Positions 53,552 to 64,000 of a stretch of DNA of 64,000 nucleotides are shown piece after piece. Positions within the stretch are counted from its first letter, which is position 1. Every line of letters begins with the position of its first letter. The translations under genes were made by a program, and so were the position numbers. The stretch is from Amoebophrya sp. A120 (taxonomy: Eukaryota; Sar; Dinophyceae; Syndiniales; Amoebophryaceae), in NCBI GenBank assembly GCA_905178155.1, contig CAJINV010000003.1, positions 1,900,395 through 1,964,394 of the forward strand, in the 5' to 3' direction. A model generated the notes under the pieces. That model saw nothing but the letters and a program-made list of their open reading frames with translations. It was not told the origin of the DNA and did not search any database.

Positions 53552-53902
53552 CTAGAGTTGCAGGCGTGCGAAGCCGGATAAATTTTCCCGTCTAGAACTA
53601 CACGAAATCGGTTTGGGTTCCGAGACCCGTCCCTTGCGCCCTGCTAAACGAAGTCGTGAAAGACGGCCATATCTTGGCCCTTTTTCCGTTTGACGCTTTT
53701 TGTGCGAAGCGGCGTTATTGTCCGGCTGCAGGCACGACTCCGATGATGCCCTCGCTGCTTCAGCACACTGCGAAGATGCTGCTCCGCCAAGGCACCAAGA
53801 TGCATACTCCTCTGCAAATCTCGTGGTCCCTGCCGTTTGTAGCTCGCCATTTTCGTCCCCTTCTTGGTCGATTTTTTGGCCTCTTTCGATCTCTGTTCGG
53901 CG
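53552..53902 (-). CDS. Possible exon without its own start codon
   Basis: A 116-codon frame reads RRTEIERGQKIDQEGDENGE, then TTRFAEEYASWCLGGAASSQ and HKKRQTEKGPRYGRL, with balanced composition, and ends at TAG. It holds no ATG, so it would be an internal or 3' exon. The same frame is also open above 53903, after a single TAG, where it encodes KRKQSLFVEEALAHQNKRDS. A TAG acceptor (ACACCACAGTAG) precedes the frame. It might be a 5' exon of the K+ channel gene or the end of a separate gene. The family is unknown. Confidence 0.3.
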   Translation of the reverse strand, partial: RRTEIERGQKIDQEGDENGELQTAGTTRFAEEYASWCLGGAASSQCAEAARASSESCLQPDNNAASHKKRQTEKGPRYGRLSRLRLAGRKGRVSEPKPISCSSRRENLSGFARLQL

Positions 53903-53905
53903 CTA

Positions 53906-55196
53906 CTGTGGTGTTCGCCGTTCAGGACTGTCCCGCTTGTTTTGATGTGCCAGTGCCTCTTCAACGAACAAGGATTGCTTTCTCTTTGATGTCCTCGCAA
54001 TCAGTAATAGTAGGTCGAGGTCGTTGGATTCAAATACAAAAGGAAAAGCCAGTTTGGGCGGAAAGAAAAATTGTGGCACAGCCGAAAGATCGTTTACGTT
54101 TTCGTTTCGAGATGTAGGTATAGGCGTCGTAGAAGCAGGAAATAAAAGTAAACTGTCTCTTTCTTCGTTCTTGTGGCGAACGCAAAGCAGAGACTGCTCG
54201 ACCACGTTCGTTCTCCTCTTCGATAAAAAAAGTGCACCGGGGGTGTGCGGCCTGTGTAGTTCCAGTCTGTCTTGCAGTTCTCTGTTCAGTCACCAGCAGA
54301 CGCTGGTGCAGAACCTCGCTTTGTGAAAAGCCTCGACCACCAGCAGGAGAACGAAATTTATTCTTGCTTCTCGACAGGTTTGCCTCGGCCTTGACGTCTT
54401 GACGCTTTTACTTTTTCGTGTTTCTGTCTCTTTCATACATGCTCACAATAAAAAAATTTCGAATTTTAGTGATGCTGATCAACCTCTTCTACTACCCAAT
54501 CGATCTCAAAGGAAGTCAGTGCCACTTTTGCATTTTCTGATCCTCGCCATGTCAAGTCGCTAATCATGCGGACCTTAGAGTTCTTTATTTGCCGCAGATC
54601 TCTGTAAATTTACGGAAAACATCCAGCCAGACTGAAAAGTAGTGCCTGTTGCTGTGCGCAGCATTCACGCGGTAGCTGGCGTAAAACAAAGCACCAGATG
54701 CCTTCACAATGAGTATAGAATTTCGAGGATTTCAAGCTCTCTTACAGATACAGTTACACCAGCGCGCTGCGTAATGAAATTACATGTTGTACAGGAGGGG
54801 TAATTTCAAGGGTGCGAGGTGTAACGCGCCTTCGAATCACACGCCCTAATGTAAGTAGTAGTGCACCATCGATTCTCTGACTCTGCAGACCGCTTTTTTT
54901 GTTCGCATTCAGGGAGCGATTATCTACAAAGAGGAGCACGAAGATCGTAAGTCTAATTCATCAAGCAGCAGCAGGTAGGGGAGATTTAGATTATGAAAAT
55001 CTTGTATAGGTGAACGCGAAATAGATACGCAGATTCAGATTGGAGAGCGAGTGTGATTCTCAAACGTAAGGGTACAAGCAAGAGTTTCTTAGTACAGCAC
55101 AAGCCGACACACAGCACAAGCACTGAAGCATGTCTACTTAAAACAAGAAATATTTATATTAACTCTAGCTCGTACGTTCATAGTTCAGGTCGGCGA
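53906..55196. other. Intergenic region, mostly unrecognised
   Basis: Apart from the open frame at 53903-54205 discussed with the preceding exon, only short overlapping frames are seen. AT content rises towards 54400-55190. Confidence 0.4.
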
Positions 55197-58100
55197 CTAC
55201 TGTGGTCCAAACAGTGACTCGGCACTGGATTCGTGACCCAGACTGCTTATGTCGCCGTTTTGCTCCTTGAGCAGGCGCAAAAGGGACAAGACTTGGCTCG
55301 CTTGCGAATCCACCGCCAAGATTTTGTCTTGCATGCGAGACACCGCGCCAGAAGTTGCCCGTGACGGAGGGCCGAAAGAATTCTTCATTTCTGGTGGCCT
55401 CTTCAACCAGTCCTGCTCCTCCTTGCTCTCCGTCCTCTGAAGGAACTCGCCAAGGACCTCGCCGGCGCGGCCCGCACTCGCTGGCCGCTCAACATAGCTT
55501 TCACTGACAGTAGACGAGACGGAAGAGGAATTGGCGGAAAGCGGTACCTCCGGCCATTGCAAATTGTACGACCTGGCCCCCTTCTCGGAGATGGCCGACA
55601 TCAGTTGGCTGTAACTCGGAACAAGGGCGGATTTCTTTGGGTACGCCAACTGCTGCTCCTGCCGGCGCCGCCGCCCGCTTTCCGCGCGCAAGCGGGAGGC
55701 TTTTGTTTGTGCCACCCAGGGCCCCACGTACCTCGGCTTGATGGGGTGCTCGCCGACTGCGCGGATTCGCGCCTCCAGACGTTGTTCCTGGTGATAGTAT
55801 CGACGCACCTGGTCGTCGCAGTCCTCCTCCAGCAGCCGACTGCGGATGTACTGCCGCTGGATTTCGCGCAAATTTTCCACGTAGTCCGCCAGGACGGTGT
55901 GCAGTGGTGCGTTGTCCACCTCGGAATCCAGGGCCGGAAACACGGATGCGCTGCGTCCGCCGGTGTGCACTTTGAACGGTTTAGTCGGAATAGAACTTCT
56001 TCCGCCGCCTCCGGACTTCGGCCGCGACGCCGGTGGTTCAACTTTGGTCCGGTAAAAGTACTTGTTGCGCACGTAGTTGCGCAAGCGCCGCGGTGGCCGT
56101 TTTGCGCCCGGTTTCGAGAAGTACACGTCCAAAACCGAAGGGGAAATCACCGTACTCTTAGACGTGGCAGGGGAGTACAGCTCCTCCCTCGGACTACACA
56201 GGGCGTCGGAAATCTGTTCCTTTGCATCGTACAACGCATTGACTATGCGTGCCCGCAGAGTCGGCGAATCGTCCGGTACATAGCCCTCCGTTGACACGGG
56301 CACGCCGATGTTGCCAGTAGCGCGATCCGCAAGCAAACGGAAGCCGCACGACGGCCTCTGTTGCGATTCCGCTTCGTGCTGTGACATCTTCTTGTTGTCT
56401 CTATTTCTCGCAAGTAAAAACGCGGCATCATTCTCATCCTCTTGTTCTTCGTCCAAGTAGACCCCGCCCTCTGGCAATCTCTTGGAGACTTTGAAGGGAT
56501 TTTGGTTTTCGTTCTCGCAGATGCAGAGTGGGCTCTTCGGCGGACTGTCCTCCTTGTAGATCCAGGCTTTTCCGTCGTTCAGGCCCGCCGTTTTGAACGC
56601 CGGAATGGGAAAGGCCGTGGAGGGGGGCGGGATATCAAATGCAAAAGTGTCTGGGTCTGGAAACTTGTAATGCTGAGTTGGGAATAGTGAATGCTCTGTA
56701 ATGCACAGCCAAGCATGAGAAATGTCTGCAGTTCTTTGTGTTGCGTTTCTCGCATGGGCATGAGAAGCTGCGTTTTTGCATGACAGGCAAAAGGGTCTCT
56801 TCTTGGACACGCATCGCAAACAAACTTTTTTGTCATGCCAAACAAGCATGACAAATCTCGCAATCTTCCAGACCCAGACATTTTTGCATTTGATACGGCA
56901 CCTCAAAGGGCAACTGATGCTTCACGTGGCGCTTCGTCGGTAGGGGGAACCCGGTTAGCCGCGGCTGCTCGGCAAAGTCCGGCAACCGCCTCCACGTCGG
57001 CGATTGCAGGTACGTACTGCGTGCATCATCTTCATCGTCGTCTTGCCCAGCGCCAGCGTCGAAGTTGTAGCGTTCTGTAGCATCGTCCTCCCCTGGCTGC
57101 GTTCTCTCGCTGTGCCCTGACACCTGTCTCGGCGGCGCTCCACCGGCTAGACCTTGCACGAGCTCTTGAATACTAGTTGCGAGACTAGTGGTCCCAGGAC
57201 CGCCGAGTTTCTGGTCATCTGTAGAAGTAGCTCCACCAGACGATGCTGTCGAATGGTGCTGATGTGCCGCTTCGCCCTCGGCTTTCATCTTCCTACTGCG
57301 AGCGGCTCGCCCGACTGCGTTTTTGAAGGAGCCCTGCCTGCTGGTCTGCTTCGTTGTCGGCATGTAGTCCGGCACCCCGACGTCCGCGTCAACCTCAGTG
57401 AGCACGCTGGCGTCGGACAAAACACGCCGAGGCGCGGCCTTCGGCGTCCCTGATGGTGACTTGCTGAAGTCGAAGAGACCCGTCCGTTGCAGCGGCTCGT
57501 TGTTTGCGTTGTTCTCGTCATCCGATATATCGAACATGGACCGCGGCGCGCCCGTGATGTTCCGCGAAGTCGCTGCGCGCTTGAAATGCTTCACCTTGGC
57601 GGCAATGTTCAATTGCTTCAGCTGGACGCCGTAGATCAGCGCGTGGATGGCGGCTTTCGCCTGCTCCCCCGCCTCCTGGGCCTTCTTCAAGACATCCTCG
57701 CGGTGCTCCTGTTGGGTCATGGAATTATCCGCTCCAGGGACGGGAGCGGGTGCCGGACTTTTAGAAGAAGGAGGGGCCACGACTGTGACTGATGGGTTCT
57801 TCGCTGACGAGGATTTATTTTCCCCCGCGCGAATCTCCGTTCCCTCGTGCTGTTCCGATTTTTTTGAAACACCAGCAGGAGCGTCGACACCCGCAGTCGC
57901 TTCCAAGGTTGGCGAATCCAACCTGACGTCGTCTTCATCCTCGTTTTTCATCTTCGTCGGCGCCGGGGTATCTTCTACTTCCGAAGACGACGACAACTCC
58001 GCACGATCGTTCACGCGTGCCCGGACAAAGGCGCTCGAGCTCGCGCCCCCGAAACTTTTGCGCACTTCGTCCACCACGCCCTTGAGGTAGTCCAGGGACT

Positions 58101-58296
58101 GCTTCTGCGCTTCATCCTGGATTTGCTGGTTCGCTGCGTCAATCTCTTTCTGCTGTTCTTCGAGCTGCTTCTGTTCCGCTGCGGCCTCCTCCTCCGCGGC
58201 AGCCTTTTTCGCCGCGGTGCCATCGACGCGCAAGTTGGCCAGGGTCACACTTCTCCGCGGCTGCTTCTTCGCGTCCTTGCTACCACCACGCAACAT
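55197..58296 (-). CDS. Large hypothetical protein with N-terminal coiled coil
   Basis: Exons 56893-58296 and 55197-56633 join in frame to 946 residues. The start is the ATG at 58296 (MLRGGSKDAKKQPRRSVTLA); the frame above it looks non-coding. Residues ~25-70 form a strong coiled coil (AAKKAAAEEEAAAEQKQLEE and following Gln-rich helix). A Ser/Ala-rich linker, a basic helix (LNIAAKVKHFKRAATSRN) and further disordered sequence follow. Near the junction the sequence reads LPFEVPY-IPPPSTAFPIPA. The C-terminal half has Arg-rich helices (RRLRNYVRNKYFYRTKVEPP; NLREIQRQYIRSRLLEEDCD). I recognise no catalytic domain; a cytoskeletal or scaffold role is possible but unproven. Confidence 0.7.
56634..56892 (-). 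mobile_element. Introner-like element in the 946-residue protein gene
   Basis: The 259-nt intron has near-perfect inverted ends: CAAATGCAAAAATGTCTGGG with GTCTGGAA following on one side, and the same with a single A/G change on the other. An AT dinucleotide flanks both ends. Excision of the element plus one AT joins EVPY to IPPPSTAF in frame. On the coding strand the intron runs CAAATG ... TTTGAT, not GT ... AG. Internal CTTGTAATGC and GTCATGC motifs also occur in the K+ channel element. Confidence 0.8.
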
Positions 58297-59423
58297 TTTT
58301 GTGTTTGAAATTGAAGTAGAGGCTTTTGAAACGATGGATAAAGCCCGCAAGGTGAAAAGTTTATCTGCCCAAATTATTGATATCAAGAAACTCTTTATTC
58401 GTGCGCGAGCGTGGTGACTGCGACTCATATGGAATAGAGAAAAGCAGCTGCTGCTTCGCATTGTCACCAAATAACGCGCATCATGTTCTGAAAGATCGGG
58501 AGCGGGACGATGACGAAGACGATTGATAAGTAGCGATCATGAGGAACAACGACGAGCGACAAACGACGTATGCTTTGCGATCACGACTATTCGAGAAACG
58601 ATTCTTTTGCTGCCACTTTTGCGACACGGACAGTGTGTAGGTGCGATTTTATTTTGCGACACCCACGGCAACAAGAATAAGTGAACCTTTCCCCTTTGTT
58701 TCCGAGGCGGTTGTATTTCCCTCTTCTCCAACTAATCGAGTTTTGCGCCAATACCAAACTAGCTTGCAACGGCTATGCAACATGTGGCGCAGACGCATCT
58801 GCCACTATTTTTTGTTTTTGTGCTTTCCTTTCACCGTGATTTTTTCGACAATTGAGCTGTAGTTGTTTTCGTTGCGAATCAATCACATTCTCAGAAATTG
58901 TTTTTCCAAATCTTCCAACAGGAGGTACTCTTCGCCGGCAAGTAGTAACAACTTTTCGGTCATATCGGTGTGCATCGTGGGGGTACATCTGAGGGAAAAT
59001 CTTCATCTCTCTTTCCTCCGGGGACAGAGGCTGAATCCGAAAACAGAACCATAACTACCCGGCAGGTGCCGTGATGTTTTCTCTGTTTTTTCTGCATCTG
59101 CTGGATGCATTCGATAATGTATTGTACGTCGAAAGCGAAACAAGTATTTATATTTGAAATAATGGCGTTTTCTAAAGTTACAGTCAAGGCAACTAAGGAA
59201 ATGCACCAGGGGCACGTCGTGCTGTTGTATGATGTTGACTTAGAGACGCTGGTGGGACCCAACAAGTAGGCAGGGGCCCACCAGCAGTCGCGATTCGACT
59301 TCTTTGTTGCAGCTGCTAGAACTAGTATTTATTGCGGTGCAGAAACCGAGAAGTCGTCTACTTCCCTTATCTGCGCATGTAGTTGTGCAAACGGAACTAC
59401 GCAGACTACCGGGTTGTGCGCAA
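58297..59423. other. Intergenic region, nothing recognised
   Basis: Overlapping short open frames on both strands and T-rich tracts. It separates the 3' end of the stress-protein gene from the upstream gene's 5' end. Confidence 0.5.
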
Positions 59424-61950
59424 TCACGCCACAATGCTGCGGAAGGACTCTTCATCGTAGCGGGCAATGACCACTGGAATGTCCGCCTCGCAGAGAACGT
59501 GGGCGGCAACGGATCCTGATAGAATTTGAGATGGATGATTTTCGAACGAAAATCGTTCCTTGAAACAAACAGATCAGATAGAGAAACTGCGCTCAACACT
59601 TACTGAGCGAACGTTGTGCAGACCACATCCACACCTCACTGTGCTGCCAAAAGAAATTGCAATAGGTACCGAGGTAGCTCTGCTTGGTTTTCAGCCGGGC
59701 CGCGTCGGTGCCAATGCACAACATGGAGCAATTGTTTTCGTCGGCGAAGGACAGAAGGTCCTTCGCTACCCCAGAGCCCGAGTTCCGCACGGTCTTGAAG
59801 TTCACCCGATCCAGCAACCGCTGTAGCTTCTCCTGTCGTGTAAGGCAGTCCTTCTGGTTGTGGATTTTCAGGCGCTGCGACCACTTCAGCGACCGCACGG
59901 CGGCGCGGAATTTCCGCGCCGCGTCTCCGGTAGAAGTAGACGTGGCCTGTGGTCCCGTAGCACCAACCGCCTCGTCGTCGCAGGAGGAAGACGAGGAAGA
60001 ATTGGAAGCGGTGGTACTCGCGGCACTGGCACTGTTCTCCTTGGCCTTTGAAGTTCCAGACCCTTTTGTCAACACTGTCGTCTTCTTGTAGCGCCCGGGT
60101 GTGGTGGCAGTACTGGTGACGGTTGTTTTCTCCGCTGCTACGTTGGAAGCCGTAGATGCGGTCTTGTTGGCACCTCTCGTCTTCGCCGGCTGTTTCGCTG
60201 CCACTGACCCTCGCCGGGAGGACGAAGCGGACACGGTTCCCGGGGTACCGGGGCGCGAGGAGCCGGGCGTGGTGGATTTTTTCGTCGTTTCCTTTTCCGT
60301 CGCAGTTGTTTCCTCCTCTGTTGTGGGAACTTTGCTAGCGTCTTCCTCGTCCTCGTCCCGCCACTGCAGGGGTTTCGTCGGCGAATGCTGCCATTCGTAG
60401 TTGGCTTTGATTTCCTCCCACGACTTGCCGCGGTCTTCCCACGACTTTCGTCTCGCCGCAATCGCGTCGTCCTCCTGCTTCTCGAGAAGCGCCTCGGTTT
60501 CCTGCTTTTGCAACGAGGCCCGGGCCCGGGATTCGCGGTCGGCCCGCTCCTCCGCACCCTCGTCGGTGTACAACACGTGGGCGAAAATCTTCTCGATCCA
60601 CAGTTTCCGGACATTCAGGTAGTGCGCCCGCAAATTGTCCTTCGCGGCCTCATTTTCGTATTCCTCCTCGTTCAGCACGTGCAGTAGCGTAATCCTGTCG
60701 TTCTTCTGCTGTACTGTGGATTTTTTCTGTCCTTTCTTGCCCGCCCCCACAGCACCTGCAGTAGTTCCCGACTTGTCGGGTAGTGCGGACTTCTCGATCC
60801 CCGAGATGCGCAGCGCGTCCACGAGCGCCTTTTCGGACCACGGCATCGTGTCGAAGCAGACCAGAATGTGGCACCCGCGGTCTTTTTGCTGGTTTTTCGC
60901 CCCTGGACTGCCGTCCGCATCTTCCAGCAACTGGGCGGGGGTCGCGAACACGTTGTACTTGTTGGCGCTGGAGGTACCCAGGCGCCGCTGCTGGAGCAGT
61001 TCCGACACAGACAAGTACTGTGCGAAAGCCGCTGGGTCAAACCGGTTCTTCACAATGATCATCGACGTCGACGCGTTTTGTAAACAGTAGTGGATGGACG
61101 AGGAAAGCAGAACGTCATCTACGGACTTGAAGCGACTACTGCCCTTGAACCCGAGGACCAAGAAATCCACGTACACGCTGTTGGTCGTCGCCTGTGGACC
61201 ACAATAGGTGATTTTCAGCACAAACGTGACGCAAGGTGGATGATCCCCTCTTGTCAGAACGGTGCAATCGATCTGGATCACGATCTGAGAAGAAAGATAA
61301 AACGAATAGCGTACTATCCCGAAAAAATCTACCTGCTCCTCCTGCTCGCTGCCTTCCGGCGTGGACTCCGGGATGCGAAAATTTTCGGTGGAAGACCCCC
61401 CGATGATCAAATCCAGTCCGCTGCTCACCACTCCTGGCTTCTCTGCCCCGGACAGAACGCGAGCCTGCGACCCCACCTTGTCCCCCGCACAGGGCAGCCC
61501 CGCGACGCTGGCCGGGACGTTGCAAGCAACCAGTTTCGCGGACTTCAGCGTGTAATCCAGCAAGACCTTCCCAATCGTCTCCACCCGGTTCTCCGCGCCG
61601 GCGGCAATTTCCCGGCGGGGCAGCAGGTGGGACCGGTACCGATGCGGACCCAGCACGACACCATGTCCGGAAAGCTCGCCCTCCAGCGTTTTCGCCTTGA
61701 AAGCGTACGGTAGCTTCGACTGCACCTCGGGGTCGTAAATGTGCAACACGTCCAGGGTGGCTTCCTTCTTGTGTTTCAGGAAAAAGTCCGTGCACAAATT
61801 CATCGCGTTGCGACTGGCCGTCGTGCCGTCGTACGCGATCACAAAAGACAGTTTCTCGTGCTTTCTCCCCCCACACCACTTCCGCACGGTGCTGCTGGTG
61901 ACGGCGGGCGTCGGCGGCGCGCTGCGCGGTCTCGAGGGGCTCGATGACAT
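59424..61950 (-). CDS. Two-domain universal stress protein (UspA-type)
   Basis: Exons 61333-61950, 59670-61284 and 59424-59515 join in frame to 774 residues. Introns: 61285-61332 (48 nt, GTAGAT ... TTCTCAG, in frame and stop-free) and 59516-59669 (154 nt, GTACCT ... TATCAG). Domain 1 starts KLSFVIAYDGTTASRNAMNL and ends around FLVLGFKG ... SMIIVKNRFD. Domain 2 starts HILVCFDTMPWSEKALVDAL, is interrupted by a ~150-residue Thr/Ser/Glu-rich insertion, and resumes SWRLKIHN-like KWSQRLKIHNQKD and CSMLCIGTDAARLKTKQSYL. The last exon restores GSVAAHVLCEADIPVVIARY, the classic end of a Usp fold; without splicing the ATP-binding Gly/Ser motif would be lost. Usp proteins bind ATP or act as stress regulators (family knowledge). 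The exact role here is unknown. Confidence 0.8.
59516..59669 (-). other. GT-AG intron 2 of the stress-protein gene
   Basis: On the coding strand it runs GTACCTATTG ... TTCTATCAG. Splicing joins SYLG to SVAAHVLCEADIP across a split Gly codon (G|GA), which recreates the conserved Gly-Ser of the Usp fold. Confidence 0.8.
61285..61332 (-). other. Short 48-nt GT-AG intron 1 of the stress-protein gene
   Basis: It runs GTAGATTTTTTCGG ... CTTTCTTCTCAG with a pyrimidine-rich 3' end. It is stop-free and a multiple of three, so retention would add VDFFGIVRYSFYLSSQ. Confidence 0.6.
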
Positions 61951-63223
61951 CTTTGAGTCAGTTCCAGCTTTTGGTAGACGGTTTATGGATCAGAAATTTT
62001 CTTCCTTCCCTGTCGCTAACCCTAACGCTATGCCTTAGTGGAAGCAAGTACAACCTGCTGGATACATCTCCACATGCATACCGAAGTTTTTCCACCGCGG
62101 AAATACTCTGCGCAGCTAAACTATGTTGAAAACGACGAGCCCCAGTCACGAATTTTCTTGTACCACCTGCTTTGCTACCCACGAAACATCGGAAACTTAC
62201 TACCGAGAGCAGTACCGAGCGTGAACCCCCGACACGACATACAGACTTTGCTTTTTCCACCCCGCACTGCAATAGTTCCCGCCGTTTTGAAGAATTTGGT
62301 TTTGTCATTGCTCTCTCATTCAGTTTCATACATAGGACGGCTCCAGTCACCATTTTAGAATTCAAGCAAGAGCTATACACGGCCTAGAATATTACGACAG
62401 CCACAACCCTCGCGTGGTTGTGGGGGGGGCGCATGCACTCAATGCACCTGAAAAGCGCAAACGGTCCATGCTCTTGGTGCCGCTTCTAATTTCCATTTCT
62501 TATACTCGGCATCGATCATAATATCGCACAAATCATACATGTTTAGATAGAAGACAGTCTTCCAACATTCACAATGACAATATTGAGTACATAGCAGCAA
62601 ATAAATTCTACTCAAGAACAAGAAGAATACAGACCAACACCAATCCTATGCAATAGCGAAAGGCACAATCGCATGGGCATGTGTTTAGAACGTAAGGTTA
62701 CGAAAGTGCAATTCGAAGCAATTTTCCTTAGCGTTAGGTTACGAACGAGTGAGACGTCAACATTCTAAAAATCAGTTTGGGAAATTGAACGTGAATAAAG
62801 CATCGACAACGAATAATATTCAATACAATGTACAGAGAATGGTGCTGCGGCGGCCATTATTGATACCCAGATCCAGGGAGAAAGATCCAGCTGCCAGTTT
62901 CACCCTGCTTCTCTAGGACAGCGATAGGGACCGCCACAGCCGACAGGTACGTAATTTAATTTTGCGCCAGAAAGCTGCTGGCTATTTTCGTCAATCTACA
63001 TCATACGACGCTTCAACTATAGGAATAGAAGCATTGAGCTTGGAGGTTGCCAACAGCTGCGTCACAGTGTCAGTGATTTTGTACTTTTACGAATCTGGAC
63101 GGACTTTTCCATGAAGCGGTGCAGTCGTTAAGCTTAAGTCGTGCTTACCACGTGTTCCATCTTTGCTTCTTGTAGTTTTTCTTTTTTATCTTCGTTACTG
63201 CAAATTCGTAGCTGATCCCTGTC
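61951..63223. other. Intergenic region with a small hairpin
   Basis: No gene recognised. An inverted repeat, CCACAACC/GGTTGTGG, with a 7-nt loop lies at 62401-62423, followed by a G run. Confidence 0.5.
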
Positions 63224-64000
63224 TTACTTCGTTTGCAGGAAGATGTACTTCGCTACGAAGCCGCTGCTTGATTCGAAGACGCGGTCTTGTTGTACCTGCT
63301 GCAGCAGGAAGGACGAGGCCGTGGCGATGCTGGCGGGTCCTTCGGTGTAGTATTCGGTGACTAACACCTTGATGATCGCCGCCGTCGCGGACAAGACCAC
63401 GGCCGTCGCGACCACCAGAATGGTGGCCGCGTCTCCCCGGGGGCCAAACTGCTGCCGGACGAACGCCAGAAACTTGGCTCCGACGATGGCGGAAAAGAAG
63501 GAAACCGTTCCGTACCAGAGCGCGTAGGGCATCATGATGCGGTGCAGGAACATGTACTGGAACGTCGTCGACGTGGAGGTGAAAACGACGCACGAGGCAC
63601 TGGTGGCGATCGCGGTCGCGGGGTCGATTCCCATGTGCAGAAAGAAGGGCGAGAAGATCAGCCCGCCACCGATCCCAAACAACCCGCTACCGATGCCCGC
63701 AAAGGTCGCGACGGCCGGGAAGTGCCAACTAGGCATAACTTTTCGTGGGCTCGCAGAGGTGGAGATCCCATTCGAGGAGGATCTCGCGTCGGTTCGGATG
63801 TGCACCGTTTTGTTGATATTCTTCTGATAGTACCCGGTCTTGTTGCTTGTGGGGGGTATATTAATGTGCAGGTCGTTGTAAAAATTATCGGGAGCAGCAG
63901 AGCTGCTGCCAGGAGGGCGGAACAGCTGGTTCCGGTAGAAATAGGCTGTGCAGGTGAGTGAGCAAACCACCGGAATCGATATCCACAAGTAGGACATTGT
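63224..64000 (-). CDS. TauE/SafE-type permease, C-terminal half (cut by window edge)
   Basis: The frame runs off the right edge; the ATG at 63997 is probably internal, because a TauE/SafE protein has two membrane halves and only the second is here. Visible are one helix (LWISIPVVCSLTCTAYFYRN), a hydrophilic loop (~30-90), then the second repeat: FPAVATFAGIGSGLFGIGGG (the family's glycine-rich motif), FLHMGIDPATAIATSASCVV, and YGTVSFFSAIVGAKFLAFV, ending with ATILVVATAVVLSATAAIIK. It ends at TAA. Family members export sulfite, sulfoacetate or related organic anions across membranes. The substrate is not predictable here. A GTAAGA string overlapping the stop codon leaves room for one more short exon. 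Confidence 0.8.
   Translation of the reverse strand, partial: TMSYLWISIPVVCSLTCTAYFYRNQLFRPPGSSSAAPDNFYNDLHINIPPTSNKTGYYQKNINKTVHIRTDARSSSNGISTSASPRKVMPSWHFPAVATFAGIGSGLFGIGGGLIFSPFFLHMGIDPATAIATSASCVVFTSTSTTFQYMFLHRIMMPYALWYGTVSFFSAIVGAKFLAFVRQQFGPRGDAATILVVATAVVLSATAAIIKVLVTEYYTEGPASIATASSFLLQQVQQDRVFESSSGFVAKYIFLQTK

Noticed and set aside
1-64000. Dinoflagellate spliced-leader gene or relic
   Set aside because: I looked for the conserved spliced-leader string on both strands by eye and did not find it. This is weak evidence because transcript ends are unknown.
1-64000. CRISPR arrays, rRNA genes or a prokaryotic origin
   Set aside because: No regularly spaced repeats with unique spacers, no rRNA core sequences, and introns plus eukaryote-only proteins exclude a prokaryotic origin.
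1-64000. Genome-wide stop-codon reassignment
   Set aside because: The well-supported genes end normally with TGA (stress protein, VPS24), TAG (RING gene) and TAA (permease), at points consistent with family length.

Overview
The window is nuclear DNA of a eukaryote. Large genes are interrupted by introns, the products include eukaryote-only proteins (an ESCRT-III subunit, the peroxisomal ATPase PEX1, an inward-rectifier-type K+ channel, a triose-phosphate/nucleotide-sugar transporter), and proteins carry long Ser/Ala/Glu-rich disordered insertions. My best guess is an alveolate close to the dinoflagellates, most like a syndinian parasite such as Amoebophrya. This rests on three things: every supportable gene lies on the minus strand, several introns are mobile-element-like with terminal inverted repeats (TIRs) and non-canonical splice sites, and a ubiquitin-like gene family is tandemly duplicated. 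The taxon is inferred, not proven. Standard stop codons are used: TAA, TAG and TGA each end a gene.

Layout by plus-strand position (all genes read right to left). 1-5.4 kb: diverged repeats and three small unrecognised genes. 5.5-9.3 kb: a divergent protein kinase and a highly charged hypothetical protein. 9.3-13.4 kb: gene-poor, with pieces of one unrecognised gene and a pair of hairpins. 13.4-30.2 kb: a PDZ protein, a RING/TRAF-like zinc protein with a possible 13-nt microexon, PEX1, a TPT-family transporter and VPS24/CHMP3. 31.4-37.1 kb: a tandem family of ubiquitin-like-domain proteins with one truncated copy. 37.1-42.1 kb: repeat-rich and gene-poor, with palindromes, a minisatellite and telomere-like repeats. 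42.1-44.8 kb: a secreted coiled-coil protein split by two related TIR elements. 46.5-53.2 kb: a giant K+ channel split by a TIR intron. 55.2-58.3 kb: a hypothetical protein split by another TIR intron. 59.4-62 kb: a two-domain universal-stress-type protein. The right edge holds the C-terminal half of a TauE/SafE-type permease.

The genes form no pathway or operon; what they share is orientation and intron biology. Two intron classes coexist. Conventional GT-AG introns (48-249 nt) occur in the stress protein, VPS24, the RING gene and probably the kinase. Four introner-like elements (259-312 nt) have TIRs and short target-site duplications, and removing one element plus one duplication copy restores the reading frame each time. 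The clearest is in the pore of the K+ channel, where homology to the pore helix fixes the junction. Exon joins were worked out by hand from reading frame, splice signals and family conservation; transcript data would be needed to confirm them.
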